Source of the DNA: Planctomycetaceae bacterium
GTDB taxonomy: Bacteria > Planctomycetota > Planctomycetia > Planctomycetales > Planctomycetaceae
Length of the DNA: 64,000 bases
Assembly: GCA_024742875.1 (NCBI GenBank)
Contig: JANSXP010000021.1
Coordinates: forward strand, 1 to 64,000
Reading direction: 5' to 3'
In this document: in pieces, positions 16,322 through 25,156 of the stretch
Numbering within the stretch: position 1 is the stretch's first letter
Layout of the letters: each line of letters begins with the position of its first letter
Program-made: the position numbers and the translations under genes
Notes under the pieces: model-generated
The model's database searches: none
The model's input: only the letters and a program-made list of their open reading frames with translations
What the model was told of the DNA's origin: nothing

Positions 16322-17494
16322 CTACGGAAGGGGCCGATACCCGACATCACGACACGATTCAGCGGCAGGCACGAAGTGTTCGTCCAGTGATGGATCGGTG
16401 GTCAGAAATGTATTGGAATCCGCGGAAACTGTACCACGAAGGTCGGGTGTCTTTGCGTGAAAAACGCAATCCACAACACTGTTGGGCGCAATTATATCCA
16501 CTTCATACGGATGGCCTGGACGTGAGCCGTCAGACGCATCGTTGTCGATGAACAGGCAGCGGGAATACTGGCTGCCCGGACCGTGGTCATCAACCCCATT
16601 CCAGTTGTCCCAAAACGTACAGCGGCTCACTCTGGCCCGCGAGCCGGGAAACACGGTCAACGCCCCTGAGCCATGTTTGGCGTTGTAGGTCAGCCCAAAC
16701 CTGTTCTTAACATCTTCCATGCCCGTGTTGCCAATGTTGCCCACAAACAGGCAGTTTTCCAGTTGGGCGAGGCTGCCCTCCAGCACATCCACCGCTGAGC
16801 CGGTGGCCGGGCACCGATTGCCGATAAACCGGCAGTTCAGAAACTGCACAGGGTTCGCGCACACACCCTGATGTTCGATTGAAACAGCGCCTCCGCACAG
16901 CATCGTCGCGTTGTTCTCAAACAGAATCGCATCAAACACGGGAGACGAGTTGCCGAAAACTTTCACCGCGCCGCCATCGAGCTGAAAGAACAGGCCGCGC
17001 TGCAACACGGCTGACTCCCGCCCCAAAAACTCCCGGGGCACCCCCGTGCTGATCGCCACGCCTCCCGCGTCCCGAATCACCAGGTGGCGAATCTGCGTCG
17101 CCTCTGTCAACCCGTGCCCGCAATACAGGACGTGGCTGACAACGGCTCGCTCAGGATCACTGGCGGAGCGACCAGAGAGAATCGTCCCCTCTCGGCCTTC
17201 AATCGTAACGCCCTCGTGACGCGCCGTGACTGCCAGCAGGCAAAACGACGGACGAGAAGCATAATGCACGCCAGGCAGCAGAATGAGCCTTCTGTCGTCC
17301 GTCGCCGTGGCGGCCAGGTCAAGCGCCGCCTGCAGATCGTCGCCCGGCGCGGCGGTCACGGGTCCCTCCGGTCGCTCAGGCTTCGCTTCCACCGGCTGCG
17401 TCGTTGGCGTCTGCGTCTCACAGCCGGCCGCAATCGCGCAGCACGCAAGGAGCAACCAGAATCGCCCGCCCAACATGTTCCCCGTCACAGACAT
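16322..17494 (-). CDS. Lipoprotein with right-handed parallel beta-helix repeats
   Basis: The protein is 390 residues from the ATG at 17494 (GGTGAAAAG upstream). The signal ends at AAGC (lipid Cys ~25). After a short Pro/Glu linker the body shows the pectate-lyase-like coil pattern: repeated 20-25-residue units with hydrophobic ladders and asparagines, such as VTIEGREGTIL, IRHLVIRDAGGVAIS, FDAILFENNATMLCGGAVS, FLNCRFIGNRC, LENCLFVGN, VSRCTFWDNWNG and YSRCLFIDNDA. Regular cysteines line the coils. Such proteins bind or process polysaccharides or serve as surface scaffolds; I see no catalytic motif. It lies 34 nt after the small cupredoxin-like gene and 104 nt before the SCO1-ASPIC gene. Confidence 0.85.
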   Translation of the reverse strand: MSVTGNMLGGRFWLLLACCAIAAGCETQTPTTQPVEAKPERPEGPVTAAPGDDLQAALDLAATATDDRRLILLPGVHYASRPSFCLLAVTARHEGVTIEGREGTILSGRSASDPERAVVSHVLYCGHGLTEATQIRHLVIRDAGGVAISTGVPREFLGRESAVLQRGLFFQLDGGAVKVFGNSSPVFDAILFENNATMLCGGAVSIEHQGVCANPVQFLNCRFIGNRCPATGSAVDVLEGSLAQLENCLFVGNIGNTGMEDVKNRFGLTYNAKHGSGALTVFPGSRARVSRCTFWDNWNGVDDHGPGSQYSRCLFIDNDASDGSRPGHPYEVDIIAPNSVVDCVFHAKTPDLRGTVSADSNTFLTTDPSLDEHFVPAAESCRDVGYRPLP

Positions 17495-17528
17495 TTGCTT
17501 TTCACCCTGTTGCCCCCGAAGCAGACCA

Positions 17529-17969
17529 CTAGCGGGAGCCAGCGGCCAGCAGGAACACCTCCTGCTCGTGCTCCCTGGAAAGCTGTCCACAGCCCTGAAT
17601 AATTCGCAATGGCCAAAGGCCTTTCGCCAGTTGCACGTCCATCGACGAGACGCCGCCCGGCAGGACAACCACCGCCCGCTGCGTCTGCTGCTGTTCGACC
17701 GTATAGACAAAATCCTCACTGGCAATTTCAATGTGCACTGGCTGACCGGCGACAACGCGCACAATCCTGCGGCCATCTACGGTTTCAAACTCACTGACGG
17801 GATGAAGCTGACCGGCTGTGATGGTGAAGGCGGCGGATAACAGCCGCTTCGCCCCCGAAGTCTTCGACGGGCAGCACACGCTGATGGCACACGTCACAAC
17901 CATGATCGCCCCCAGAGCGGCCCCCACAGCGGTCGCCTGTCTGCCGGATTTCCGCGGAGCCTCTGTCAT
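17529..17969 (-). CDS. Small membrane-anchored protein with a cupredoxin / COX2-like fold (tentative)
   Basis: The protein is 146 residues. One TM helix lies at ~15-34, then a ~95-residue exported domain. The segments VVAGQPVHIEIASEDFVYTV (72-91), VVLPGGVSSMDVQL and the C-terminal GLWPLRIIQGCG resemble the beta-strand order of cytochrome oxidase subunit II periplasmic domains, with SEDFVYT at the place where COX2 has SxDVxHS. The CuA ligand set is not present: only one Cys (~127) and no matching His-Cys-x3-Cys. This is a fold guess from pattern. Its ATG overlaps the stop of the multihaem cytochrome gene (ATGA, 17966-17969), a firm sign of coupling. Confidence 0.65.
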   Translation of the reverse strand: MTEAPRKSGRQATAVGAALGAIMVVTCAISVCCPSKTSGAKRLLSAAFTITAGQLHPVSEFETVDGRRIVRVVAGQPVHIEIASEDFVYTVEQQQTQRAVVVLPGGVSSMDVQLAKGLWPLRIIQGCGQLSREHEQEVFLLAAGSR

Positions 17970-19828
17970 GGAGATGGCTCCCGGGAACGCGCGGCCTTGA
18001 TCAGACGATTCAGCGTCTGCTGGTGGCGCTTTGCCGCAGCCGCATCGCCGGATGCATTCAACAGGGTAATGATACGGCGTCTTTGCGGAAGAGCGGTGGG
18101 GTCAATTTCCAGCGACCTCTCCAGCGCTGCAATCGCCTCCTGTGTGCGGCCCAGCGACGCGAGCAGATCGGCCCGCTGCGACTGAATTACGGCACTCCAG
18201 GGAGCGTCCTGCAGAATGCGATCCACCATCTGCAGCGCTTCGGCAAATTGCCCTTGCTGCTGCAGGGCGATGCTGCGTGCCTCCAGCGCGGACTCGTCTG
18301 CCGGTGTTTGCTCAAGCGCCCGCTCCGCCAAACGCTGAGCCGTTTCCAGGTCGCCCAGTTTCAGCAGCAGCCACGCCGCAGCCGTAGCGGCAGCCGTATC
18401 CACACCGCGGTCCACGGCCGGGCCGAGCAGTCGCAGCGCTGCATTCGCATCGGTTCGTGTGGCGGCCGTCGATTCCAGCTGCAGCCCCAGCGCCCTTTGA
18501 ATTTCGGCACGCGACAGGGGAAAGTCGTCCTTTTGAAACAAGGCCGGCTCATGACGTGGGCGCGGTTTTCCGGATGTCACATAGCGACGAAGAATGCGAT
18601 GGTCGGTCTGCGCGGTGTGCGGCACATCGGACGCACTCGCCGCCGGCATGTGACAAACGATGCAGGAGTCTTCCGGGGAGTCGAGATGTCGTTGGGACAG
18701 CGGCACAGAGCACCCTTTCTGCGGGGCAGCATGGCAGTTCAGACAGCGGTCCCGATAGAAGGCGACGCGCTGCTGTGCGGCGGGAATCCCGTGAGGCGAG
18801 TGGCAGCTGATGCACCCCAGCTGTCCGCCACTTTTTTGATAGCAGACACTGGCCGTCATCTGCTCCGGCTGGCTGACGGCCTCGAACTCGGTGGCCCCCG
18901 CAGCCGGACCCACGTTTTCCACCAGCACCGCCCAGATATCGGACACTGCATCGCCGGGGCGAAAGTCAAAGCTGGAACGGCCGTCGCGGACGATTCTGGC
19001 TTTGCCGTGCAGATGGCACTGGTAACAGACACTGTCGCGTCGCCGCGGCTCCAGTCGGTCCGGGTTCACCATCTCATCACGCCCACCCTCGCCAAACTCG
19101 TGAAACTGGACGTGCTGATGTCCGGGTCCGTGGCATCGTTCACAGCTGATGGAAGGTTCATGAAACGGAGGATCGAGAAAACGATCGTCGCTGGCTGGAT
19201 CGGTGTTCAGATGCCCGGCATGGCAGAACATACAGTCGCCCGTCATGCGTCGACCAAAACGCGGATGACGCTCCGGTTGGTAACCGGGCGACAGCCCCCA
19301 CTTTTGCGAACCTGTGTACCACGTCAGCGGGGACTGATAGAAACTCCCATGGCGGCTGTGAACAAACGAGTAGCCGCGCTGCCCCGAGCCGATCGCAAAC
19401 TCCACCGACTCCCGCTGGCGATAGATCGGCCCGTCACTGTCCAGCTGCGATTCACTGTGAAACATCCGGCCCGCATCATCTGTGGTCACTTCGTACTCGC
19501 GGCCTCCCTCAGAAAACTGAAACGGCGTCGAGAAACTCACCGCGGCGTCTGTCGGCGAGAGCAGATTGATCGATCGCGCCATGGGGTGCGACGATGTGTA
19601 TTGTTCATAGATCTGCTGATGGCAGCCCGCACAGCGCTGGCTGCCCACGTAAACATCGTGCCGCCGCTCATCCAGCGGCAGACGGTCTGGTGCGATCGCT
19701 CGTGCTTCTGCCGACGACTGCGTCTGCGTCTGCGCCGGGGGGATCTGCCGGGGCGGACGCGGGCCGCAGCCCGGCAGAACGACAATGATCCCCCAACAGA
19801 AAATCGTTCGCAGGACGCGCGCGGTCAT
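17966..19828 (-). CDS. Seven-haem c-type cytochrome lipoprotein with C-terminal TPR domain
   Basis: The protein is 620 residues. A signal sequence is followed by a probable lipid Cys at 21 (VVLPGC). Seven CxxCH haem sites lie at residues 66, 199, 229, 268, 339, 362 and 389, i.e. CAGCH, CMFCH, CERCH, CYQCH, CISCH, CLNCH and CIVCH. The spacing resembles cytochrome c-554/nitrite-reductase-type multihaem proteins. Residues ~440-615 form tetratricopeptide repeats (LLKLGDLETAQRLAERALEQTP, FAEALQMVDRIL, TQEAIAALERSLEIDP). It likely carries electrons at or outside the inner membrane while the TPRs bind partners. It overlaps both neighbours by 4 nt: the upstream ASPIC gene (19825-19828) and the downstream cupredoxin-like gene. 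Confidence 0.92.
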   Translation of the reverse strand: MTARVLRTIFCWGIIVVLPGCGPRPPRQIPPAQTQTQSSAEARAIAPDRLPLDERRHDVYVGSQRCAGCHQQIYEQYTSSHPMARSINLLSPTDAAVSFSTPFQFSEGGREYEVTTDDAGRMFHSESQLDSDGPIYRQRESVEFAIGSGQRGYSFVHSRHGSFYQSPLTWYTGSQKWGLSPGYQPERHPRFGRRMTGDCMFCHAGHLNTDPASDDRFLDPPFHEPSISCERCHGPGHQHVQFHEFGEGGRDEMVNPDRLEPRRRDSVCYQCHLHGKARIVRDGRSSFDFRPGDAVSDIWAVLVENVGPAAGATEFEAVSQPEQMTASVCYQKSGGQLGCISCHSPHGIPAAQQRVAFYRDRCLNCHAAPQKGCSVPLSQRHLDSPEDSCIVCHMPAASASDVPHTAQTDHRILRRYVTSGKPRPRHEPALFQKDDFPLSRAEIQRALGLQLESTAATRTDANAALRLLGPAVDRGVDTAAATAAAWLLLKLGDLETAQRLAERALEQTPADESALEARSIALQQQGQFAEALQMVDRILQDAPWSAVIQSQRADLLASLGRTQEAIAALERSLEIDPTALPQRRRIITLLNASGDAAAAKRHQQTLNRLIKAARSREPSP

Positions 19829-21639
19829 GGTGACTCTTTCAACAACAGCTGCTGATTCAAAGAGACATCCGAGAGCGTTTCCCGGTGACCGTTAGGCCAC
19901 GTCACCTGCAGTGTGGCAGTCTCGGTTGCAGGCACGTCTCCCATCCCGAAAAACAGGACATGTTCATGAGACGAACAAAAGCTGGTGCCCCCCGCGATGA
20001 ATTCGGTCCACGACTGCCCGCCGACCGTCACAGTGGCCTGCAGGCCGATGGCCGAACGATTGGACTGCCGCGCCAGCGGAATGACTGTCAACCACGTGCC
20101 GGACGTGCCGGACGTGCCGTCATTGCGCAGCAACTCAACACGTTCGTTCTGGTGGAGAATTGCCAGATCCGGGTCGCCGTCCTGATCATAGTCCCCGGCC
20201 GCCACGCCGCGCCCCACATAAAGACGGGCGAAATAGTCCGACGCGCCTGCGGAAACATCGTGCCAGCGACTTCCGTCAAATGACAGCACCTGGGCCTTTT
20301 GCGCAAATCCGTCACCGTCGGCGTTGTTGGAATCGATGTGACCGTTGGCCACAAACAAATCCGGTCGGCCATTGCGATCAAAGTCGTACATCACCGTGCC
20401 GAATCCCAGTTTCGACATTGAGATCGGAAACAGCCGATGCTTGCCCGAGACATCATGCAGCCCCACTTCACCCAGGTTTCTGTAAAGCGTATTGGACTCC
20501 CCGGTGAAATGCGTCAGAAACAGATCCAGCGTGCCGTTGCGATCATAATCACCGGCGGCCACCCCCATGCTGGCCTGCATGGCGCCGGCGCCATTCAGGC
20601 CGCCTCCCATTCGCAAAGACGATTCCTGGAATTTGCCGTCACCCTGATTCAAAAAATAGAAGTTGGCGGTGGTGTCGTTGGCAACGTAAATGTCGGGATG
20701 CTGATCGCCATTCAAATCGGCAATCACCACTCCCAGCGCCTTGCTGCCCTCGCCGACCAGGCCCAGATCTGCAGCCACCTCGTCGAAGGTGCCGTCGCCA
20801 TTGTTGCGAAAGAATTCATCCGCCCATGCCGGCAGCTGACGCGGATGACACAAAGCCGGGCGGCCGTCTTTCTCACACGGAAACGGATCCCGGGGGTCAT
20901 ACTGCAGATAATTGCACACATACAGATCCAGATCGCCATCGCGATCCACGTCGCCCCAGGCGGCCGATGACGACCAGCGGGCGGCCGCGTTGCGGAGCTG
21001 ATCTGTGACCTCACGAAAGGTCCCGTCACCGTTGTTCTGCCAAAGACAGTTCTCACCCACATTGGAGACGAAAATGTCATCAAACCCGTCGTTGTTGAAG
21101 TCTCCGATCGTCACCCCCTGGCCGTAGGCATGTTCGCGAATGCCGCACAGACGACTCACATCAAGAAAGCGGCCGTCTGCTGTCTGCGTATACAGTGCAT
21201 CGGAGGGGTTGCTCTGCCCCGTGTCAGCCGTCGCCCCGCCCTGAACGCAGAACAGGTCCAGCCGCCCATCCTGCTCGACATCCAGCCAGCCCAGGCCCGC
21301 GCCAATGGATTCCACCATCAGCAGCTCACCCTGTGCCCCGTTCGTGTAAATGTGATCCAGACCGAGCGACTCTGCCACCGGTTCAAAGCTGCCGGAAAAC
21401 AGGACGGCAGGCTCCGTCGACGGGGGTTCGCTCTGTGGTTCCGACCCAGGACGGGTGGCCGCCCCGCTTTGCGACACGGAGCGATTCGCATCCCCGGCGT
21501 CATGGCCCGTGGACTCTTCGGCAGCGCCCTGTCCGGCTGTCGGCGAGGCCGCGGGATCCTTTGTGGAATCCGTCTGCCCGCAACCGCACATGACGGCACA
21601 CAGCAGCACCCGGACGATGACGGCACAAGAGCGCAACAT
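19825..21639 (-). CDS. VCBS/FG-GAP repeat lipoprotein with ASPIC/UnbV domain (CRTAC1-like)
   Basis: The protein is 604 residues from the ATG at 21639; an in-frame extension to 21729 would run through the upstream terminator and is rejected. The signal ends MCGC (lipid Cys ~20), followed by a Ser/Pro/Glu-rich linker. Seven calcium-loop repeats follow (DVEQDGRLDLF, DFNNDGFDDIFV, DVDRDGDLDLYV, DLNGDQHPDIYV, DYDRNGTLDLFL, DFDRNGRPDLFV, DYDQDGDPDLAI), predicted to build a seven-bladed propeller. The C-terminal ASPIC/UnbV module has the GTSFCSSHEHVLFFGMG and VTWPNGHRE segments. The stop overlaps the start of the multihaem cytochrome gene by 4 nt, so it appears to be the first gene of the module. 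Confidence 0.92.
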   Translation of the reverse strand: MLRSCAVIVRVLLCAVMCGCGQTDSTKDPAASPTAGQGAAEESTGHDAGDANRSVSQSGAATRPGSEPQSEPPSTEPAVLFSGSFEPVAESLGLDHIYTNGAQGELLMVESIGAGLGWLDVEQDGRLDLFCVQGGATADTGQSNPSDALYTQTADGRFLDVSRLCGIREHAYGQGVTIGDFNNDGFDDIFVSNVGENCLWQNNGDGTFREVTDQLRNAAARWSSSAAWGDVDRDGDLDLYVCNYLQYDPRDPFPCEKDGRPALCHPRQLPAWADEFFRNNGDGTFDEVAADLGLVGEGSKALGVVIADLNGDQHPDIYVANDTTANFYFLNQGDGKFQESSLRMGGGLNGAGAMQASMGVAAGDYDRNGTLDLFLTHFTGESNTLYRNLGEVGLHDVSGKHRLFPISMSKLGFGTVMYDFDRNGRPDLFVANGHIDSNNADGDGFAQKAQVLSFDGSRWHDVSAGASDYFARLYVGRGVAAGDYDQDGDPDLAILHQNERVELLRNDGTSGTSGTWLTVIPLARQSNRSAIGLQATVTVGGQSWTEFIAGGTSFCSSHEHVLFFGMGDVPATETATLQVTWPNGHRETLSDVSLNQQLLLKESP

Positions 21640-21673
21640 AGTTTGGCGCACAGAAAAACGGGACGTTTGTTGA

Positions 21674-21707
21674 CGAAAAAAAGGGACGCCAGTGCATGGC
21701 GTCCCTT
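21674..21707 (-). terminator. Rho-independent terminator of the prepilin gene
   Basis: On the minus strand AAGGGACGCC (21707-21698) pairs with GGCGTCCCTT (21690-21681), a perfect 10-bp stem with a 7-nt loop, followed by a run of T. It sits 28 nt after the DUF1559 prepilin stop and 35 nt before the ASPIC gene ATG, separating the two transcripts. Confidence 0.88.
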
Positions 21708-21734
21708 GGTACTTTTCAGCAGTGGTCACAGGGC

Positions 21735-22802
21735 CTAGAACTCGCCCAGAACCATGCGGTCGTTGCGAACACCCAGCTTGTACCGAACGCCGTGGTCCAG
21801 ATTCTCACTGAGAAAACGGACTGAGCCGTCGCACAGCGTGACCTGAATGCCGCCCGTGTGGAAGCTACTTGGGCTTTCACAGCGAAGGTCGTTGGCTCCC
21901 TGGAGCCAGTTCGGGTTGGTGTTGTTGATGGGGTTACGCATCGTGTGCACAGCCGCCAGTGGGCTCACCCAGCCGGTGTAGCTGCTGTGGTTGAAATCGA
22001 AAGTTGCCCCGTTGCCACCACGCCAGTGCATGTTTTCGAAGACACCAACGGTGTTGGCCGTTCCGTCCACGATGTCGCGAATGCTCTGGCTGCCGTTGTA
22101 GCGGAAGACACCATTCGTGCGTCCCTGGTGGTTGGGATCCTCACCATTGACCCAAGGTGTACCTGCACCACCACGAGTTCCCAGGTTGCCGGGCAGGGCA
22201 TCGTTCACGAGCGCGTCGGGAACCGCACCGCAGTCTTTCCGGCCACCCCAGAAGTGTCCCAGGTTACCGACGTAGTCCGTACCACCTTTGACCGACGTTC
22301 CGTTCCAGCGATAACCACCGTTTGTCTGTCCGGTGCGAACGACAGGATGCGGGCTGGAAGGACAGATGTACGCAGCCATTGGCGTCTGGGCCAAAGCCGT
22401 GTTGATACCAATACTGTTGTGGTTGCGGTCGCCCTGAATGGTACCGCCCGCACCGTCGTCAACATTGACGTCGTACGAGAAAGACTTGTACAGGTTGGCC
22501 TGCTCAATGTAAGGCAGAATGGCCACGAGCCAGGACCACTGAGGGATCTGGTTTCCGCCAATCACGCCGCCGTTCCAGCGGTTCTGGTTGTGCGGGAACG
22601 TGTTAAACACGTCGTGATAGTTGTGCATAGCAAGACCAATCTGCTTCAGATTGTTCTTACACTGTGTTCGACGGGCTGCCTCACGGGCCTGCTGAACGGC
22701 CGGCAGCAGCAGAGCGATCAAAATTGCGATGATGGCAATTACAACAAGCAGCTCAATCAGCGTGAATGCTTTTGATCTTGGAGATTGTCTCGATAACTTC
22801 AT
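21735..22802 (-). CDS. DUF1559 prepilin-type protein
   Basis: The protein is 355 residues. The N-terminus is a class III (type IV pilin-like) signal: a basic leader, then the site KAF|TLIELLVVIAIIAIL (cleavage between Ala12 and Phe13, Glu at mature +5), continuing into ALLLPAVQQAREAARRTQCKNN, the DUF1559 signature. The body has the usual DUF1559 blocks ending in TLCDGSVRFLSENLDH (the H-X9-DG motif region). These proteins are massively expanded in Planctomycetes and probably form pseudopili or surface fibres. GGAA precedes the ATG. It follows the TPR protein gene on the same strand after 69 nt. Confidence 0.95.
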   Translation of the reverse strand: MKLSRQSPRSKAFTLIELLVVIAIIAILIALLLPAVQQAREAARRTQCKNNLKQIGLAMHNYHDVFNTFPHNQNRWNGGVIGGNQIPQWSWLVAILPYIEQANLYKSFSYDVNVDDGAGGTIQGDRNHNSIGINTALAQTPMAAYICPSSPHPVVRTGQTNGGYRWNGTSVKGGTDYVGNLGHFWGGRKDCGAVPDALVNDALPGNLGTRGGAGTPWVNGEDPNHQGRTNGVFRYNGSQSIRDIVDGTANTVGVFENMHWRGGNGATFDFNHSSYTGWVSPLAAVHTMRNPINNTNPNWLQGANDLRCESPSSFHTGGIQVTLCDGSVRFLSENLDHGVRYKLGVRNDRMVLGEF

Positions 22803-22871
22803 GTACGCTATTCCAAAAAAACAAAACGGGTGCAGGCGATTGAGGAGTCGTCCCTTAAGGATGTTATCAGG

Positions 22872-24071
22872 TTAAAGTGGAGCCTGTCCACTGTTTAGTC
22901 TGATCAGAATGGCTCTGGCGACCAGTTCGTCTCCGCAGCTGGCGGCATAAGAGGCGATTTTTGCCAGCGTTTCCACGGAAATGGCGGCGGTGTTCTCCTG
23001 CTGCAGAATCTCCTTCTGGATGTCTTTTCCAACCCGGGCGATCTGTTCTGCAGCGACCGCCTCGTCCAGTTTTCCCAGCCGCCGTCGACAGGACGCCAGC
23101 TGGTGCCAGGTCGTCCAGTCCATGCTGAACTCTGCAATCGACGCCAGATAATGTGCCTCTGCGGCCACGAAATCCTCGTCCTGCGCGGCCAGCCAGCCCC
23201 GGGACTTGAGAATCAGGTAGTGTTTCGAGCCGTCCTCCGCCTGTGCCAGCAGGGAGCGGACCCTGTCCACATCAAATTCCCGAATGGCTGAAGCCAGCTC
23301 AAAGTGGATGAGCTCCGGATTCGCGGGAAATTTCTCCCTGAGCTCCTGAAAGACCTCCAGATACTGCGGTAAAGACGCGCGTGTGCTGGCGGAGTCGGAG
23401 GCGGAGACGCTGTCGAGCAACTGAATGGTTCTGGCCACCTGAAACAGCTCGCTGTCAGGATCCGAACCGAGCCACTCGGAATTCTTCGTAAACCCGTTGG
23501 AGAAGCTCAGCTCTTCGGCAAGTACCAGATAGGCATAAGCATCGGGAGGCTCCGCCTGAGCGCGGATCGCATCGTGAATGGCGTCCAGCATGGCCCTGCG
23601 CTGCAGGGTCACAGCATAGAAGAAGATCAGCCGGCGGCGGGTGGTGATGGAGCCGGGCTTTTGCCTGATCATGCGTTTGAGAGTCTCGACCCCGTCCAGC
23701 GGTCGATTCAATTCTCCAAATTGCAAATCGCAGGCCGCAATCAGAGCGTTGTAAGCACGCTCACTGCTCGCCGGAATGGCGAGCAGATGGGTAACAGCGT
23801 CCTCCAGAGAACCGGACTGATATTCGGCTTCGGCAAGAAACGTCAGCGCCTCGTCCGGTTGGGAGCCGCGCTCCACCCACTGTCCGGCGACCTGCCTGAG
23901 TTGCTCCCAGTCTTCTTCGTCGGCGGCGGCAGTGCACGCTTTGCGGAAGTCGTCATCACTCCAGCGAGTCAGCACAACAGCGGTGAGGCTGACCACGACC
24001 AGAATTGCCAGAGCGGCCAGAATGGCTCCCCATTTTGTGCGGGCAGCAGGTCGTGCGGATTCACTACTCAT
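22872..24071 (-). CDS. Membrane-anchored TPR-type protein
   Basis: The protein is 399 residues. There is a short basic cytoplasmic tail and one TM helix (~16-36), and the rest is alpha-helical with tetratricopeptide-like spacing: DEALTFLAEAEYQSGSLEDAVTHLL, LKRMIRQKPGSITTRRRLIFFY, FVAAEAHYLASIAEFS and a final CRRRLGKLDEAVAAEQIARVG. There is no catalytic motif, so a scaffold role is likely. It is followed by the DUF1559 prepilin and then the ASPIC/multihaem module on the same strand; TPR proteins commonly accompany ASPIC/UnbV proteins, which makes it a candidate upstream member, though a terminator lies between. Confidence 0.8.
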   Translation of the reverse strand: MSSESARPAARTKWGAILAALAILVVVSLTAVVLTRWSDDDFRKACTAAADEEDWEQLRQVAGQWVERGSQPDEALTFLAEAEYQSGSLEDAVTHLLAIPASSERAYNALIAACDLQFGELNRPLDGVETLKRMIRQKPGSITTRRRLIFFYAVTLQRRAMLDAIHDAIRAQAEPPDAYAYLVLAEELSFSNGFTKNSEWLGSDPDSELFQVARTIQLLDSVSASDSASTRASLPQYLEVFQELREKFPANPELIHFELASAIREFDVDRVRSLLAQAEDGSKHYLILKSRGWLAAQDEDFVAAEAHYLASIAEFSMDWTTWHQLASCRRRLGKLDEAVAAEQIARVGKDIQKEILQQENTAAISVETLAKIASYAASCGDELVARAILIRLNSGQAPL

Positions 24072-24196
24072 GGATGATCAGTCAACAAAATATGGCGTCT
24101 TACTGGTAAAACGCCAGCGGCAATGCTCAAATCGTCCAGACCGGCGACTGCGGTCGCCCTCCCGATTTGACAACTATCCCACCGGAGTTTGAGACA

Positions 24197-24379
24197 ATGC
24201 GCGCCGTCTTCTTCAGCGTTCTGACCCTTCTGATCACCACCTCAATTTGTGGATGTGGAGGCGCAGATCCCGGATCAACTGTCGAAGATGATCGTCCAGG
24301 AGGCGCCCCTTCGTCAACTATTTCGGAAGATCCCAATGAAGTCGCCAATCAGATGGGCGACGACTACAACGGCAAATAG
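24197..24379 (+). CDS. Small lipoprotein of unknown function
   Basis: The protein is 60 residues. The signal MRAVFFSVLTLLITTSICGC carries a lipobox-like SICGC with the probable lipid Cys at ~18-20, followed by an acidic Gly/Ser/Pro-rich tail with no fold signature. The ATG at 24197 has GGAG at 24184-24187, 9 nt upstream. Tiny lipoproteins of this style are frequent and poorly conserved in Planctomycetes. It is divergent from the TPR protein gene across 125 bp. Confidence 0.6.
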   Translation: MRAVFFSVLTLLITTSICGCGGADPGSTVEDDRPGGAPSSTISEDPNEVANQMGDDYNGK

Positions 24380-24427
24380 CCAGACGGCCGCGGACTGGGC
24401 CACGCTGTCTCGCCTGGCCCAGCCACC

Positions 24428-24480
24428 GCACGCAACCCGGCACGCAACCCGGCACGCAACCCGGCACGCAACTCGGCACG
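24428..24480. repeat. Tandem repeat, 4.4 copies of a 12-bp unit
   Basis: The unit GCACGCAACCCG is repeated at 24428, 24440, 24452 and 24464 (last copy with one C-to-T change), plus a partial copy to 24480. It lies in the gap after the small lipoprotein gene. Confidence 0.93.
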
Positions 24481-24562
24481 AATAGGCTGACGGGACGGCC
24501 CCCCAGGGCCAGCTTTGTCTCCGAATGCCGCCTGCGAGTGCGGCTGCTCACCGCCGCCCGCT

Positions 24563-25156
24563 CTAACGCTCCGACGACGGCAGATTGCCCGAACGCCCCC
24601 GCGCGGGTTCGTCTGGCTCACAGAGCGACAGTTCTGCGCTGGACGCATCGCCCCCAACACCAGCGACCGACGACTGTCGCGCGCGGTTTGATTTCGGTTC
24701 GGATTCGTTGCAGGCCTTTGGTGCCGCTGCCTCCCGTTTTTTCTGACGGGCATCACGTCTGGCTACCAGCACGTTTCCCACGACCAGCAGAACAATGACA
24801 AACGAGTGCCGCAGCCCCGCCTGGAGAAACACCCCGGGATTTGTTCGCACCACCACATAGCCGGCAACAAACGGCACACCCACCTGCCCGGGACCATTCA
24901 GGACGCAGGAGGGTCGAAAAAACCTCGCCAGTTCTTCGTCATTGTGCGCGCTGCGTTCCTGCGTTCTGACGACTGTCCGGGTCGAAAAACGGGGAGTCGA
25001 TATATAGGCCGTGCTGCCAACCGCATGAGCCTTCACACTTATGATCGACGTGTAGACTTCGAGCGTGTACATCCGCGTGATGATCACCAGAATGATGGTC
25101 ATCAACAAAGACACTCTCAACACAAGCCGCATTGCCGGCCAGAACAGGTCTTTCAA
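24563..25156 (-). CDS. Possible two-TM membrane protein of unknown function
   Basis: The frame stays open from 25816 to 24563, but only the last third looks like protein. From about 25156 it reads as a membrane protein: TM1 RLVLRVSLLMTIILVIITRMY, a polar domain of ~90 residues, TM2 HSFVIVLLVVGNVLVARRD, and a basic/Ser-rich tail with a Cys. I place the start at the TTG at 25156 because GGGGGGAG lies immediately upstream; the ATG at 25132 is the alternative (189 residues). Codons such as ATA and AGA are commoner than in neighbouring genes. No family recognised. Confidence 0.5.
   Translation of the reverse strand: MKDLFWPAMRLVLRVSLLMTIILVIITRMYTLEVYTSIISVKAHAVGSTAYISTPRFSTRTVVRTQERSAHNDEELARFFRPSCVLNGPGQVGVPFVAGYVVVRTNPGVFLQAGLRHSFVIVLLVVGNVLVARRDARQKKREAAAPKACNESEPKSNRARQSSVAGVGGDASSAELSLCEPDEPARGRSGNLPSSER

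Noticed and set aside
18023-19855. Plus-strand 610-codon ORF
   Set aside because: The minus strand encodes seven CxxCH haem sites and TPRs; the plus frame has none of any family.
24428-24480. CRISPR array at this or the other short repeats
   Set aside because: Units are 12-15 bp and directly adjacent with no spacers, and there are no cas genes in the window.
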